A stretch of DNA of 64,000 nucleotides from Gracilaria domingensis. Lineage: Eukaryota > Rhodophyta > Florideophyceae > Gracilariales > Gracilariaceae. The stretch lies in the NCBI GenBank assembly GCA_022539475.1, contig VCMS01000022.1, positions 666,237 to 730,236 of the forward strand, read 5' to 3'. This document shows, piece by piece, positions 51,739 through 63,726 of the stretch. Both the position numbers and the translations under genes were made by a program. Under the pieces are notes generated by a model. The model did not search any database, was not told the origin of the DNA, and saw only the letters and a program-made list of their open reading frames with translations. Positions within the stretch are counted from its first letter, which is position 1, and every line of letters begins with the position of its first letter.

Positions 51739-53256
51739 TTGAAGCCTTTAAATGCTCCTCGACAAAGTGGTCCGCAGCACCCAAAACGAGTTCACTATGA
51801 TTCGGATTCATCGCGCTCTGATTCGAGCGGCATGACTGAAGACAGTTCGTCAGATTCATCTGATAGTGATGACAACGGTCATAGGTCACGTTCGACACAG
51901 TCGAAAGCGACGCAGTCTACTCAGGCAGTGATGAGATCACGCGTGAAAGGACGGCGCCACTTGGGACTCAAAGAGTTAAAGCCGACGGACCCGCTCTACA
52001 CAAAGCTGTTGTCGTACCGCTACTATCGGTTGGAAGATGTTACTTCGAATCGCTCCTCGCGAGAAACCGGTAAGGTGAAGGACTACATTCGAAGGTTGAA
52101 TGTTACCCTTGAAACAAGGAAGTTCTCAGCGACAGATCCTATCCTTATCTTGGATTTCCTTGCCAGGTTCGTCTAGGAGGCCGATATACTCGGTATGAGT
52201 GAAGCACAGGCATATGTGGCACTGCCGTACTTCCTAACAGGGACTGCGGAAGATCAGTACAACTCAGTTCGAGGAACCTCGAGAGCCTCGGAAGGAGGAG
52301 TCACGTGTTGGCCGGAAGCCGTGAACTACCTTCTCAGGTCGTACGCGACTTCAAACGCGATTTACAGCGCTACTCTTGCTGTTCGCGACACTAGACAGAA
52401 GAGTGGAGAATCTGAAACGGTTTATTCAACGCGGTTGAACAAAGCGTTTCACCGATGTGGTAATGTGTATTCCGCACAGGAGCGGTGTACCATGTTTGTT
52501 GATGGTTTGGACCCCACCATTCGGTCGTTGGTCGCTCGCCGACGCGAGGAAAAACGCCGAATGACGTACCTAGAGTTGGTTAATTACGCCCAGGCGGAAG
52601 GAGAGACGTATCGAGCCCGCAACCCGGGGCAGCGCCGCTCGAAAGCGCTACTCGCGGAGAGTTCGTCACCATCGATGTCGGTTTTGCGACGTGAAACCGC
52701 TGTCGGTGATGCTGATAACGTCCACTTCATCGGAAGTAACCCCGATTCTTACGGATCTACGGACCTGCCGTCAACCTCGATTCCGAGCACGGAAGAAGAC
52801 CCCGCATTGTATGCCCAAGGTGTCCGGGTGCCTGCAGCCCCGCTGCCTTACGCTAACAATTCGTCGCGTCTGAACCGTCCAGGGTGGAAGGACACAGCAC
52901 CACAACGTCGAGTGGACAATCGCCCTCGCGACAAACCGGCCTCGGTCATATGTTACCAGTGCTACCTTCCAGGTCACGTATCGACGCAGTGCGTATTTCC
53001 GCCGTCGCACAGGCCAAAAATTATTGCGTATTACGACGCCCTCACGCCCGAGGAAAAGGAATCTGTTCCACGAAAGGAATATGATAAGGCCAGAGCTGAA
53101 CTGGGATTACCGGTTCCGGTCTATGCTCAGCCCTCCGTTCCGGCACAGGCACCTTCGAACCAGGTTCAAGGCGAAGTACCCACGCATGGAGTTCAGTTAG
53201 GCCCCCCGAACGGAGTTCACGCACCGAATTCGGTGAGCGCCGTTCAGAAAAACTGA
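51739..53256 (+). pseudogene. Gypsy Gag region of R
   Basis: A Ser/Asp-rich linker precedes capsid-like blocks LYTKLLSYRYYRLEDV, ILDFLARFV, SEAQAYVALPYFLTGTAEDQ and RGTSRASEGGVTCWPEAVNY, a helical second half with FHRCGNVYSAQERCTMFVDG, and a nucleocapsid knuckle CYQCYLPGHVSTQC. The tail is Pro/Gln-rich. It would form the particle core of the retrotransposon. It matches Gag of element L throughout. Confidence 0.8.
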
Positions 53257-53510
53257 CTTCGGGAGTTTCCCCTACGGGAGGGGCGCCTTCCGAGCCGAAG
53301 TTGAAGGCGCCCGAGGCGTCACAGCTTCGCTCCCCAGCTGTTAGAATCCTTTCAAGGATAGCGGCTACAACTGACGTGAGCTCAGAACACCTTTCGGTTC
53401 AACGTCGTCCGTGGATACGGTCCCGTAATCTCCGTATTCCGGAAAGAGTTCTTGTGATGGCCAAGAGAAACTACAAAGTTTATGCCGATCTTGGCTTGTC
53501 TAACTAGTTC

Positions 53511-56500
53511 ATGGTTCGACAGTTGTCTGTGTTGGATACAGGAGCTGCACCGAACCTGATTCACCTTGAGTTGGTGCCACCCGCGCTACGGGATGAAATT
53601 CGTCATGGTCCAGGTTTGGACATCGCGGATGCCAACAATAACCCGTTGCGTACTCTTGGGTACATACCTCTCATGGTACGATTAGGAACCTGTATGGTTA
53701 AAGTGGATTTCATGGTTTGCAAAAGCATTGCCGCACCGGTGATACTCGGTTGTGACTTTTGTGATCGTTTTGTTGAAGCGATTCGACCTCGAGCTCCAGT
53801 TGTTACCATGGATGATGGTTCCGAAATACCGATTGTAAGGAAACCGCTAAAGAGAGCTACACGCAAGCGCGTCCCGCTCCCTGCTGCACAGGAAGTTCCA
53901 ACCGTCGACCCGGTATCATCTAAGCTCCATGTGGCTCATGCCATCGCAATCCCTGCGCAATCCCAAGTTTGGGTCACCATAACTACTAAGCAGTCTGGTC
54001 TACGCGTGGTACAACCATTGCCATCATTGTATGATCAGAAGCAACTCGCTTTGGCGAACGGAGTAATCTCGGTGGAACCGGACAAACCATTCAGAGTTTT
54101 GGTCGCCAACTTTGGCACAACCCGACAGTGGTTAGCTAAAAACCAAATCCTTGGTACCACTCTCCCACACCCTGCTGCCATCGTACCGACGAAGATACCC
54201 GTTGCGGATGTTCTCGGTATAACCGATGCTAAGGAGGGGGAGGGATCAGCGGAAACCGCTTTTACCGCATCGGTTACCCCGGCGAGCGAAGTTACCGAAT
54301 CGCTGGCACCCACCGAGGGTGAAGCGTTGCCACCAGGAACGGAAGATACAGACCCTGTCAAGGAACTGGAACAGTTGAATTTTGATCATGTACCTGAATC
54401 TCATAGAGGTAAGCTAAGAGAAATGTTGAGGGAGTTCACACCCATGTGGGATGGATTCCTTGGGACAATTGGAATCACGGAACACCGTATTGACCTACTT
54501 CCAGGTACTAGCCCCATTTCCCAACACCCATACCGAACTGGTCCCAAAGCTAGGGAAGAAGAGCAATCTCAGGTTGAGAAGATGTTACGCGCTGGCGTCA
54601 TAGAGGCGGCTCAATCCGCTTGGGCCTCACCCATGGTGCTAGTTCCAAAAGCGGACGGATCATGGCGATTCTGTATTGATTACCGTCGTCTAAATTCGGT
54701 CACCGTCAAAGACGTTTATCCCATACCCAGGATGGACGAATACATTGACTCGCTTGGGAGTGCTACAGTGTTCACCGCCTTGGATGCCAATTGGGGATAC
54801 TGGCAAGTTCCGATCCGTGAAAAGGATAAGGACAAAACTGCTTTTGTGTGCCACCAAGGTTTGTACCGGTTTAAACGAATGCCGTTCGGATTAACCAACG
54901 CACCGGCTACGTTTCAACGTGCTATCGATATCCTCTTGGCTCGATTCAAGTGGAAGACCTGCTTGGTGTATCTTGACGATATCATCGTGTTCTCCGATAA
55001 CCTTGATGACCACTTAACACACGTTCGGGACGTCATGAGAGTCCTCAGGGACGCGGGCATTACGCTGAAACTCAAGAAGTGCGAGTTCTTCACAGATTCT
55101 GTCAAATACCTAGGGCATATCATTCGACCTGGACAGCTCTCAGTTGACGCAGTTCGCGTGAAGTCGCTGAAGGAAGCGAAACACCCTACGACACAAACGG
55201 AACTCCGCAGTTTTCTGGGTCTTTGTAATGTATATCGGCGTTTTGTCCCGAACTTCGCAGATATTGCGACCCCCCTTAACCACCTTTTGAGAAAAGGTCA
55301 ACCAGTTCAACTGGAACCCCTAGGCGACGCGGAAGCGTCTGCCTTTTCGGCATTAATTGACGCAGTAACGTCACCGCCAATCTTGGCTTTGCCTAAGCTA
55401 GGACTTCCATTCGAAGTAGACACTGAAGCCAGTGCACACCAGGTTGGTTGCGCCCTGTTTCAGGTCACGGAAGACGGCGTGAGACATCCAATTGGATACT
55501 GGTCGCGATCCTTGAACGTACACGAACGTAACTACTCAGTTTCGGAGAAAGAGTGCTTAGCCGTTGTATGGGCTCTAACTACACTGAGGCCATATCTTAT
55601 GGGCAACCATTTTACGGTACATACGGACCACTCATCTCTCCGATGGCTCATGGAAATCTCGGAACCATCAGAACGCTTGATGCGTTGGCGGTTGAGGTTA
55701 TCGGAGTTCGATTTCACAGTTACGTACAAAAAAGGAACGTTGAATCCGCAGGCAGATGCACTCTCCCGCTTCGGAACAAATGCAGAAGCGGCACCAGTTG
55801 ACGATCTGGACATACCATGCTTTATGGTGGAAGAACAAGCAGGTTGGGTCCAATCTTTGTCGGACGACATCTGTGACGACATCCTGCTCACTTCTGAGAA
55901 GTTGGATCCCTTGACTGGATCTTTTGTACCCATCACTCCCGAGGAGATGATCCGAGAACAGCAAACGAATGAGTTTTGTACGCGAATTCGCGCTCGTCTC
56001 AATGGAGGAGATCGTATACCTTTTCAGGTTAACGATCAGGGGTACCTGGTTAGGTTGGTTGAAGCGTATACTCAAATTGTGGTCCCATACTCGCTGCAAA
56101 ACCGTGTGTTGGTCATGACACACAATGTGAAGGTAGGAGCCCACCCAGGAGATCGAAAACTATACTTGACCCTGCGTAGGGATTTTTACTGGCCGTCAAT
56201 GGCATTGGACTGCTACGCAGTACGACGCTCTTGCACCGAGTGCGCTAAGAATAACGTGAAACTTCGTAAGTACTCGAAGAAGTTAACGCTGTTCCTAGCA
56301 CGGTCTCCTTTGGAGTTTATCGCTATCGATATCTTAGGTGAATTGATCAGAACCGCAAGAGGTAATCGATACCTTCTGGTTATCACCGATCGGTTCTCTA
56401 AGTTGGTACGGACAGTCCCGCTGAAACGGATTACGGCCACCGTGGTTGCACAAGCTTTTGTCACCCACTGAATCTTTGTGTACGGTCCACCGGTTCATCT

Positions 56501-57709
56501 TTTATCAGATAACGGTTCACAGTTCACGTCGAAGTTTTTCCAGGACGTCTGTCGGATCTTGAGTGTCAAGAATCTATTTACGACCACCTACTACCCCCAA
56601 ACAAATGGTCAGGTAGAACGATTTAACCGTACCATGCTGAATGCATTAAGATCTTATGTGGCAGATCATCCTAAGGATTGGGATTTGTATACGGACGCTA
56701 TTACGTATGCATACAACACCCAAGTCCACCGGGTAATGAAGCTAGCACCTTTTGAGTTGGTATTGTCAAGAGTACCGCCACCGGTTGCAGTCGAGGCTCA
56801 AGAAACGCTTTCTACGTACCCGTCTGTTGGGTTATACAGGAACGCTTGGAAGGATTGGTTAACCAAAATGGTACCGGTCGCTCGCACAGCGATGGATAAG
56901 GCGCAGGCCGCTTATAAGCGCAACTTCGATGCGAAGGTTAAGACCCCATTACCAAAGGTCAAACCAGACGATATGGCATTTCTCCGCAAAGAATACTATA
57001 ATCCGGAGAAGGAACGCCGCCACAAGCTCTCGCCTATCGCGGAAGGACCCTACAAGGTTATTTCTGTCACGGACGATACCGTAGTATTGGATATCAATAA
57101 TCTCCACGAACGGATATCGTTAGACCGTGTCGCGCTGGCCCCACCACCCTACGTTCACGTTAACACCCAACTGGGTGAAGCTACAGGGGACGAACAGGTC
57201 GTATCTTCGCGCCCTGCGACTCTCCGCCCTGATCGCGGCTTATCGGATCTACCGAAGTCAGAATCACCCACGCGGGTAGCACAACCCGTTGCGGGAGACG
57301 AAGAGGAAAACTCAACTAGAGTTGCCCCCCCCCGGACGTCGTGGCTCCCGTGCCACCGCCTAAGGAGGGGGAGGAAAGTACGGAACCCGTTACACCGGCG
57401 TCGCACGGTCACACTGTGTCGCAAGGTACCGCAACCAATCTCGCGGTCTCTACCGATAGCGTTGTGGTGCGCCGAGGCGCTGTACCTCGTGGTGATACTC
57501 CGTCGAGTTCATTGAGCAATGCGCTGGAAACGACACGACCCACCCAGGGGGTACACACCGCTGTGGATAACGTAACCCCGTCGGGAACACCACAACTGAG
57601 TGAGGTCACCACCCGCAGAGCGGAGAAGACAGTATCTGTAGACCCGGGCTTCCCGGAGAACGCAGAACCGCAAGCGGTAGATCAGCTCAATGTTACCGAC
57701 CGGTGTTAA
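53511..57709 (+). pseudogene. Gypsy Pol of R: protease, RT, RNase H, integrase
   Basis: The protease has VLDTGAAPNLI. Reverse transcriptase has VLVPKADGSWRFCIDYRRLN, FGLTNAPATFQRAID and the catalytic YLDDIIVFSD. RNase H has FEVDTEASAHQVGCALFQ and GYWSRSLNVHERNYSVSEKE. Integrase has the zinc-binding histidines and cysteines (CTECAKNN), the core Asp blocks in EFIAIDILGELIRT and LLSDNGSQFTSKFFQDVC, the Glu in NGQVERFNRTM, and a C-terminal DNA-binding domain. These steps copy RNA into DNA and insert it. The order is that of Ty3/Gypsy. It is a fossil, though most active-site residues are still visible. Confidence 0.85.
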
Positions 57710-58291
57710 CCACGCCGTAGTAGGAGGAAACGAGAAGTCGTACTTACCCGCGTATTATTTGGGAAAACAACCTTGGAAAGGTGAAGTACGAAGTACGAGT
57801 TTGGAAACCGTCGATGGTGCACCCACTCCGCGTGGCAGAGGACTCATGACACACCCAAGTGGAGAGTAACACGTTGTGTGACGTGGTGACGTACGAAAAG
57901 CACCGCCGACGCCGGGAGCTGCTGACAGTAAGTCGCGTGCGCGAGTACCACACGTGCACCGTGCACGATGTACGGTCGCCAACCGTAGGCGAACGGACAC
58001 CTGTTAGGGTAACTCGTGGCTCACAAGTGCCATCGCCTGGCCAACGAGAAGGCCGCAATATGCACCGTGATTGGTCAATCCGCCTCCATGGCGCACGAGG
58101 GAGACCCTGCCCGTTCTCCGTCGCACGGACGATCCTTCTGGATAGCAAGAGGGAGCTCAGAATCCCGAAGCTACCGTTGGAAGGTCGGAAGCTCAACCAA
58201 AACGAGCCGAAGCTCGTCAGACTCAAGAAGGAGAGTACTTCAAGAAGAACCTTTCAGGTTGAAGATTGGACGCTCCTGGCGTAAGTTGTAG
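57710..58291 (+). other. Linker between integrase and chromodomain of R
   Basis: There are no convincing domains. Unlike elements G1 and L, this interval has no GATATC-like tract. Short frames on both strands look random. Confidence 0.4.
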
Positions 58292-58645
58292 TTGTCGCGC
58301 AGCGAGGAACTCCTAGTGAGTCGTGACTGGTTAAGTCCAAGAGAAACCCCTCTAGAGGTTAGCCGGCCACCACCTCGCCACCCTCGAAGGTACGAAACTA
58401 CAATGGGTGAAGGAGAGCAGTCAAACACCGAGGTGTACCCGCAGGAATACGTGATCGAACGTATCGTACGTCATGTTGTAGACCCCGATGGGACGGTACT
58501 GTACCAAGTGCGATGGTATGGCTACTCCACCGAGGAGGACACCATGGAGCCGGTCGAGCACCTACCTAGGTCGAAGATCGTTTCATACCACCGTCGCACT
58601 CGGTCAGCCTTGCCGTCCAACCTGGACCAAGCCCAGGTGGGATAA
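58292..58645 (+). pseudogene. Chromodomain of Gypsy element R
   Basis: The frame includes YPQEYVIERIVRHVVDPDGT, LYQVRWYGYSTEEDTMEP and VEHLPRSKIVSYHRRTRS. These match the chromodomain of L closely and keep the aromatic cage-type positions. It lies 3' of the integrase and in the same sense. In chromoviruses this domain guides integration toward methylated-histone chromatin. Confidence 0.75.
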
Positions 58646-59013
58646 GAACCGTTCCCGGTGAGGAGCTTTCAACTATACCGCGATGCGGAAGACTCAGAAT
58701 GGAGAGTTGACCCCTTCTGTGTGGGATGAATGAAGGAAGAAGACCAATGAAGCGGTGAAGACTGAACTAGAAGAAGTGAGAAGAAAGAAAGAAGAGCATA
58801 CCTAAATGCCGGTTGTACCGATTTAAAACGGTTAGAGTAGAAGAAGCACCAAAGAAGTGAAGTACACTTGAACACAGTGTGAGTGAAGAAGTAATCGAAG
58901 ATCGATCAAGTTCGTGGAGAACAGGCAAAAGGGTGAAGGGAAAGTTACCAATAGATGGTTTTACTGTTTCTATCTTATACTGAGGACCAAGTCCTCCAGC
59001 CCTGCTGGTCATC
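58646..59013. other. Tail-to-tail spacer in element R
   Basis: AG-rich spacer between the chromodomain stop and the stop of the opposing ORF. No signal was recognised; both transcripts must end or overlap here. Confidence 0.4.
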
Positions 59014-60867
59014 TTACACCCCCGATGAGGGACCGGCACCGCCGCTACCGGAGGGACCCTGCGAAGGGTGCGGAACGGCGTAAGCCAGTATCCCTGCCAT
59101 AGTGGTGAGATGATCGGGCACGATAATTCCAGCGTTCTGAAGACTGGCGCGCAACATCGCGATGTTCGCCGGAGAATCTCCCGGAGCGACCGGAGCTGTC
59201 GGGGCCGGAAGGACCGAAGGAACGGTAGCCGCTACAGGGGCCGGACCCACCACCGGAACACTCGCTTGAGTCGGAACATTCCAACCCACAGGAGCCTGGG
59301 GTACCCCGCCGCTGGCGTGCAACACCTGATTCGCCGCCGGTAGGTCGTTCACCAACTCCTGGTCCATCTCGACGAGTGCTCCCGCCGCCTCTCCACCAGT
59401 ATCCATGTTCGGATCATCCAGATCTACTGGGGCGACCCAGTTGTCACTGAACATGAACCCAATGGGGTGACTGTCTGGAATCGACCGTGGCTGGTTCGCT
59501 ACCCACTCGGCATACGCGCTAGTCGTCATCGTACCCTCCCATGGGTCGTAATACACGAAATCTCCTGCTGTGGGATGTCTCCTACCGGGTGAGAGGTCGT
59601 AGTGACGACGAGGACCTTTCCCGCGTTGCGAACGGGGCACCGTTTCCCAATCGACTCCATCGATAACATCCAAGATGTAATGGATCTCATCCACGTTCTC
59701 TTCGGACCCCAAGGGAGTGTGCAAATCCAGCGAGCGGATAATGCTGCGAAGCATCGGCGGAATATACCAAACACGGTAGTTGTCGTAAGCCTCCCAGAGG
59801 AGAAACGCTGCTACGCGTGCCGCCCACTCGCCGGCTACGAGACCCCACCATCCTGAACGCGGATCGCTGATCAATCGGGAGCCGATGTAACTCAAGCACG
59901 GAGGCAGTTCTGCAAAACACCCTTTGGGTACCTCCACATCACGCCACCAATCTGGTAGAGGAGAGAACCGTCCAACAAAGGCCTGCGGTCTGTACCTCTC
60001 GGTCTCGATATTCGGGTACGGAATCAGATACCCATGACGGGAACGAGCTTTCCGCTCAAACCGAATGCGGTTGACGAACCCACCCTGGGAAGCGTTCTTG
60101 CGAAGATAACGGAACTCCGCTCGGAGTATGGGCCGATTCCAGCACAACATCAACCTCGATGTGGTCGGGCCATCGCCAGCGTACCGCGCATGGTCGAACG
60201 TCGCCAAGTTGTCTCCATATCGGACTTCACCGAAAGTACGGTAGAACGGAGTATCGAACCCATATGACGGTGGAACCAGGTGCTCGAGGTGCACTCGACT
60301 GAGTCTCTTGTACGCCAACTTCGCGTGTTCCGCGCGCGCGGTGTTCAGGTTCTCACCCTCGCGGGTATCGTACCGGAGGAGCATCGGGTCGATCGCTATA
60401 CGAACTTTCCATTCTGGGGATTGCACTACCGCTAACGGCAGACCGCCCGGTAGGAAGCCGTTTTCGGCATACGACTCCAGGAGAGTGTCATCGTTAACAG
60501 CTACCGGATGAAACCACGGTGCACGGCTGAACGCAAACCCATCACGGAGTGGATCGCGTACTGCGAGAGATTCCCTCGATATCCAACCAGCTTGGTTCGC
60601 CATCAGCGGCATCGCTTGCGCTGAATTCCATAACGGAACGTTCACCGGGACCATCGGTTGAGACTGAGGCAGTGGAGCCGTCGCAGAACCCGGCTGAGGG
60701 TAGTTCGACGCGCTCGCCTGACCCGTCGGGTGATGAGGAAACTGATTCGGGTTCATCGGAATGACAGATGATGTACTGTGATCGAGTTCGGATACTTGAA
60801 TACTCTGTTCGCTTGAGTGTGTATCGCGCTTGCAAGGTATAGAAACCGAGGAGTTGGTACCGCTCAT
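59014..60867 (-). CDS. Convergent accessory ORF of Gypsy element R
   Basis: From the ATG at 60867 (MSGTNSSVSIPCKRDT) the frame has 617 sense codons and looks whole. The N-terminal 100 residues are Pro/Gln/Ser-rich. The middle (about 100-420) is rich in Trp, Tyr and Arg, with PEWKVRIAIDP, FYRTFGEVRYGDNLATFD, LMLCWNRPILRAEFRYLRKN, SYIGSRLISDPRSGWWG and WEAYDNYRVWYIPP. The C-terminal third is Ala/Pro/Val-rich. The same blocks occur in element L. No known fold, signal peptide or membrane helix is evident. The start was chosen because it matches the ORF start in the fragment near 46481, and an ATATATGAG or GTATATGAG word is kept upstream in both. A role as an RNA-binding or regulatory protein of the element is only a guess. 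Confidence 0.65.
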   Translation of the reverse strand: MSGTNSSVSIPCKRDTHSSEQSIQVSELDHSTSSVIPMNPNQFPHHPTGQASASNYPQPGSATAPLPQSQPMVPVNVPLWNSAQAMPLMANQAGWISRESLAVRDPLRDGFAFSRAPWFHPVAVNDDTLLESYAENGFLPGGLPLAVVQSPEWKVRIAIDPMLLRYDTREGENLNTARAEHAKLAYKRLSRVHLEHLVPPSYGFDTPFYRTFGEVRYGDNLATFDHARYAGDGPTTSRLMLCWNRPILRAEFRYLRKNASQGGFVNRIRFERKARSRHGYLIPYPNIETERYRPQAFVGRFSPLPDWWRDVEVPKGCFAELPPCLSYIGSRLISDPRSGWWGLVAGEWAARVAAFLLWEAYDNYRVWYIPPMLRSIIRSLDLHTPLGSEENVDEIHYILDVIDGVDWETVPRSQRGKGPRRHYDLSPGRRHPTAGDFVYYDPWEGTMTTSAYAEWVANQPRSIPDSHPIGFMFSDNWVAPVDLDDPNMDTGGEAAGALVEMDQELVNDLPAANQVLHASGGVPQAPVGWNVPTQASVPVVGPAPVAATVPSVLPAPTAPVAPGDSPANIAMLRASLQNAGIIVPDHLTTMAGILAYAVPHPSQGPSGSGGAGPSSGV

Positions 60868-61039
60868 GACTGTGACGTATTTACGTACTTGCGTTTCGCA
60901 CAAAACTTCAGCCTCGAAGTCGTTCTCGGCTCTAAGGAGGGGGAGATGTAGAGCAACGCAATTTGCGTGATTATCAGGATGATGCGCCTCATATACTCAG
61001 GGGAGTGATACGAGGATGCACTCGAAGAGTTATGAGTTG

Positions 61040-61935
61040 GACCCAATTTTGGCGGTTACTTTTGGAATGGCTTTCCCACAGTTACCTGTAATCAGGGTTG
61101 CCATTGCTGGCCAATACCGCTAGGTGGACGCGTGTACTACACCACCGTGTGTGTGCATATTACGGGACAATAGGTAGTGAACCTGAGGTGCCTGACACTG
61201 GGCTAGCCACGTGTACGGACCCCTGCGGGTGTGCACCACATGTACATAGTTAGTTTAGACCTACTTAGGTGAGCAGAACCTCGTCGTCGCGAGCACCTTT
61301 GTAAAGTCAACCCGAGCACTTCTAAGTGAACTCTTTGTCGAGTAGCGCTCTCCTGAGTGGACTCTACACGAGTGAGGCTCTGGCGCCAACCGCCTACGTG
61401 TGTTATCACTCTCGTGAATATAGCCACGTCTGGTTACGGTGGTCCTACCCTCTCGGTACCTTTGAGGAACATCTGTCGTTGATGTCGGGACCTGAGGGTC
61501 GTACCGAGGAGGTATAGGACTAGATTACGAAGTGATCCGACTCTGTATAGAGTTTTGCCGTGTTTACGGAAACCCGTGCATTACCGTTGAAGGATCTCGC
61601 CCCGCTCCGGGCACAGTGCCGAGGAGGCCCTACCCGTCGCGTGTGGGTGTTGTTTGGTTGTTGTTTTCTGTTGCTTTCCCTCTCGGGACTACACCTGTCA
61701 TTGGTCGTGTTTCATCGTTGCCGATACCACCCCGTCTCTGGAGTTTCTCATCGTTTCCTCACCACGTGGCCTAGCACCTCTGTAGGTATAGCCAGTTGCC
61801 ACTTCGGCCTTACAACCGAGTTACGGTGGTACAGAGGGCTCTGTCACTGGTCTGCCATCTCTCACGAGAGCGGACCTTCGGACAGTCTGGTGGGTTTCAC
61901 TCTTCCGAGTTTGCCCCACAGTAGGTATTTGGGCT
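61040..61935 (+). repeat. LTR-like 3' terminal region of element R
   Basis: It matches 46690-47545 over its whole length and then both diverge, so about 61935 is the element's 3' boundary. Landmarks are ACCGCTAGGTGGACGCGTG and CCCCTGCGGGTGTGCACCA. Exact LTR ends could not be set, and the 5' LTR is missing. Confidence 0.6.
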
Positions 61936-62102
61936 GCGAAAGTTTAGAACCTCCAAACCATTGCAAATAGCCGCCTGGATGCAAAGGTCATACCGGTGTT
62001 GGAACCGCACATCCCCCATATTCGGCTGACAATATCGCGGGGTTATTGGGCTTGGTTCACGAGAACGAGAGTGGGCGGGAAGGAGGTGTTTGCCCGAGTT
62101 CC
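61936..62102. other. Unassigned flank of element R
   Basis: Short unique sequence between the Gypsy boundary and the hypothetical minus-strand gene. Nothing is recognised. Confidence 0.4.
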
Positions 62103-62595
62103 CTATGCGGGTGCACCAGCGAAGTATCTAAAGCACTGCGAGGGCCCGGTTTTGTGAGCCGCAGATGAAGGAATTATCATTTGTGATGCGATGCGCCGAG
62201 CCGTCAGAGCTGTCAAAGAAGATGGGGTGAGGAGAATAGGCCAAGCCTGGCCGTCCGAGTCGTAGAAGCCAACGAAGGTCCCGTAGTTGTTATCCCAACA
62301 TACGGAGCGTATATTCCAGTCCGTGCCAGGTTGACCATGATCATAATTGTGACGATCTCCAACACACTCCGTCAGACCAAGCATGAAAATGATTTGGGCC
62401 GTCAAACGGAGATCGCGACTGGCCTCCAAGAAGCGCATGACATGTTTGGCAAGGAGGGTTATCATCTCTGCACGGTACAGAGCCACGACTGGTGCAAGGG
62501 TTGGAGAACTCGACGTAGTACGACGGCTTTGGGTCGGTGTTAACAGCGTCGAGTGTCAAACTAACAATATCTTCTCGGTCGTGCATAAGCGCCAT
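62103..62595 (-). pseudogene. Hypothetical protein remnant
   Basis: Two overlapping minus-strand frames look like one protein. MALMHDREDIVSLTLDAVNT with DPKPSYYVEFSNPC leads, one frame away, into VVALYRAEMITLLAKHVMRF, WNIRSVCWDNNYGTFVGFYD and GQAWPILLTPSSLTALTARR. Sequence texture and hydrophobic patterning are protein-like over about 165 residues. The change of frame could be a small intron, a sequencing error or a lesion. No family is recognised. Confidence 0.35.
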
Positions 62596-63122
62596 TAAGT
62601 CTCAGGGTTTACGGCGCTGGTGCCTGCTCGGTTTGATAGCCTGAATAGGTAGGTGTTGACGCTGTGGTGTTTGTCGCTTGCGTCCTCTCACGCGCTGCTG
62701 CTTGCGTGCCATATTTACTCAGCAACTTCAACCCAACAACGAACGAAGCAACTGTGTTTTATGCACCCGGGCTAGAACCGGACCTGTACACGTCAACAAC
62801 AGAGCAGCGGAGTATTGATGTGGATAGGCGCTGGAAGAAAACGAAAAGAGCGAAAAAAGAGGGTGCAGCGTAAAAGGCAGAGCGGTAGGACGGAAGCGAC
62901 GGTAAAAAGGCGTGAAGTGAAGACGAACAAGAGCGAACGACAAAGACGAGTAAGAGCAAAGCGCAGGGGAGCCGACAAGAAGAAAAGCAAGAAAGCAAGG
63001 TAGTGCAACGCAGGGCAGGAGGGCGCGAGCGCCAGGCGTAAATGAGTGGCCGGCGCGTGCAACGGTTATAAAGCGCCGCCGGCCGGCACGCCCCGCAGTG
63101 TTTCTAAGGAAGTGCCAGTGCC
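62596..63122. other. GC-rich spacer
   Basis: Short frames on both strands (a Lys/Arg-rich one on plus, a Leu/Ser-rich one on minus) mirror each other and look compositional. GCCGCCGGCCGGC near 63074 is palindromic. Confidence 0.35.
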
Positions 63123-63283
63123 GCACTGCACGTACGAAACGTGCAGTGCAGCGCTTTTGCGGGCCCGTGCCACGTTGGCACGGGCTAGGTGGTGGAGCGT
63201 GTCGCACACGTGTGGTGCACGCTGCACCACACGTGTGCGGAGCTCACAAAAACCCCTCTCGTCGTCGCGAGTGCGACGACGAG
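63123..63283. repeat. Four consecutive perfect hairpins
   Basis: Perfect stems at 63123-63149 (11 bp, loop 5), 63163-63185 (10 bp, loop 3), 63203-63239 (17 bp, loop 3) and 63258-63283 (11 bp, loop 4) follow one another within 161 bases. The stems are unrelated to each other in sequence. Confidence 0.9.
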
Positions 63284-63586
63284 GGGGGGGAAGGGGACAC
63301 CAAAGAAAAAGTGGAGAGGGGTAGCTGGCCCCTAGTTTAATCGAGCAGCTTTCAGTACTATCGAGCCTGCTCCTTCATCATGAATTGCGAAATTACTGGA
63401 TCTTTGAGAAATTCATATGTCTTTGTGCATTTGTGCTTTCTTTATTCTTTAGTACTATACATATGCTTTTATAAACACATGCGTTGTTTTTCGTTTATGC
63501 CTTGTTTTCTATCATTACGTCTATTGCGTATGTATGCGAAATTACTCTCTATAAGAGAGGAAGATCTATTGGGTACAGGCTGTACC

Positions 63587-63710
63587 GTACAGCCCTGCTG
63601 GGCTGGCGCATTTTTACTTTGGTTCTCAAGATGTCACACGTGACTCTCACGAATCGTCTGCTACCTTTGGTTTTCATCGGGTACAGCCCTGCTCGGCTGG
63701 CGCATTTTTA
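63587..63710. repeat. 30-base direct repeat, period 94
   Basis: GTACAGCCCTGCTGGGCTGG continuing into CGCATTTTTA occurs at 63587 and, with one change, at 63681. The core can form a small hairpin. AT-rich sequence surrounds it. Confidence 0.75.
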
Positions 63711-63726
63711 GAATGTGTGTAAAAGG

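Larger units (their letters stand above)
51737..61935 (+). mobile_element. Chromodomain Ty3/Gypsy element R with convergent accessory ORF
   Basis: The plus strand carries Gag, protease, reverse transcriptase, RNase H, integrase and chromodomain in order. A 618-codon ORF then runs in the opposite direction, and an LTR-like region ends the element near 61935. The left end lies inside the decayed Plavaka-like gene, and Gag starts without a visible 5' LTR, so the copy is probably 5'-truncated. Pol is well preserved with a run of 986 codons, and the element has about four to six breaks. It is younger-looking than element L and is treated as a fossil. Confidence 0.85.

Noticed and set aside
62728-63207. 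A 159-codon minus-strand frame with hydrophobic stretches, possibly membrane protein
   Set aside because: It is the complement of a Lys/Arg-rich GA-biased plus frame. Leu/Ser/Phe runs arise from composition, and it overlaps perfect hairpins.
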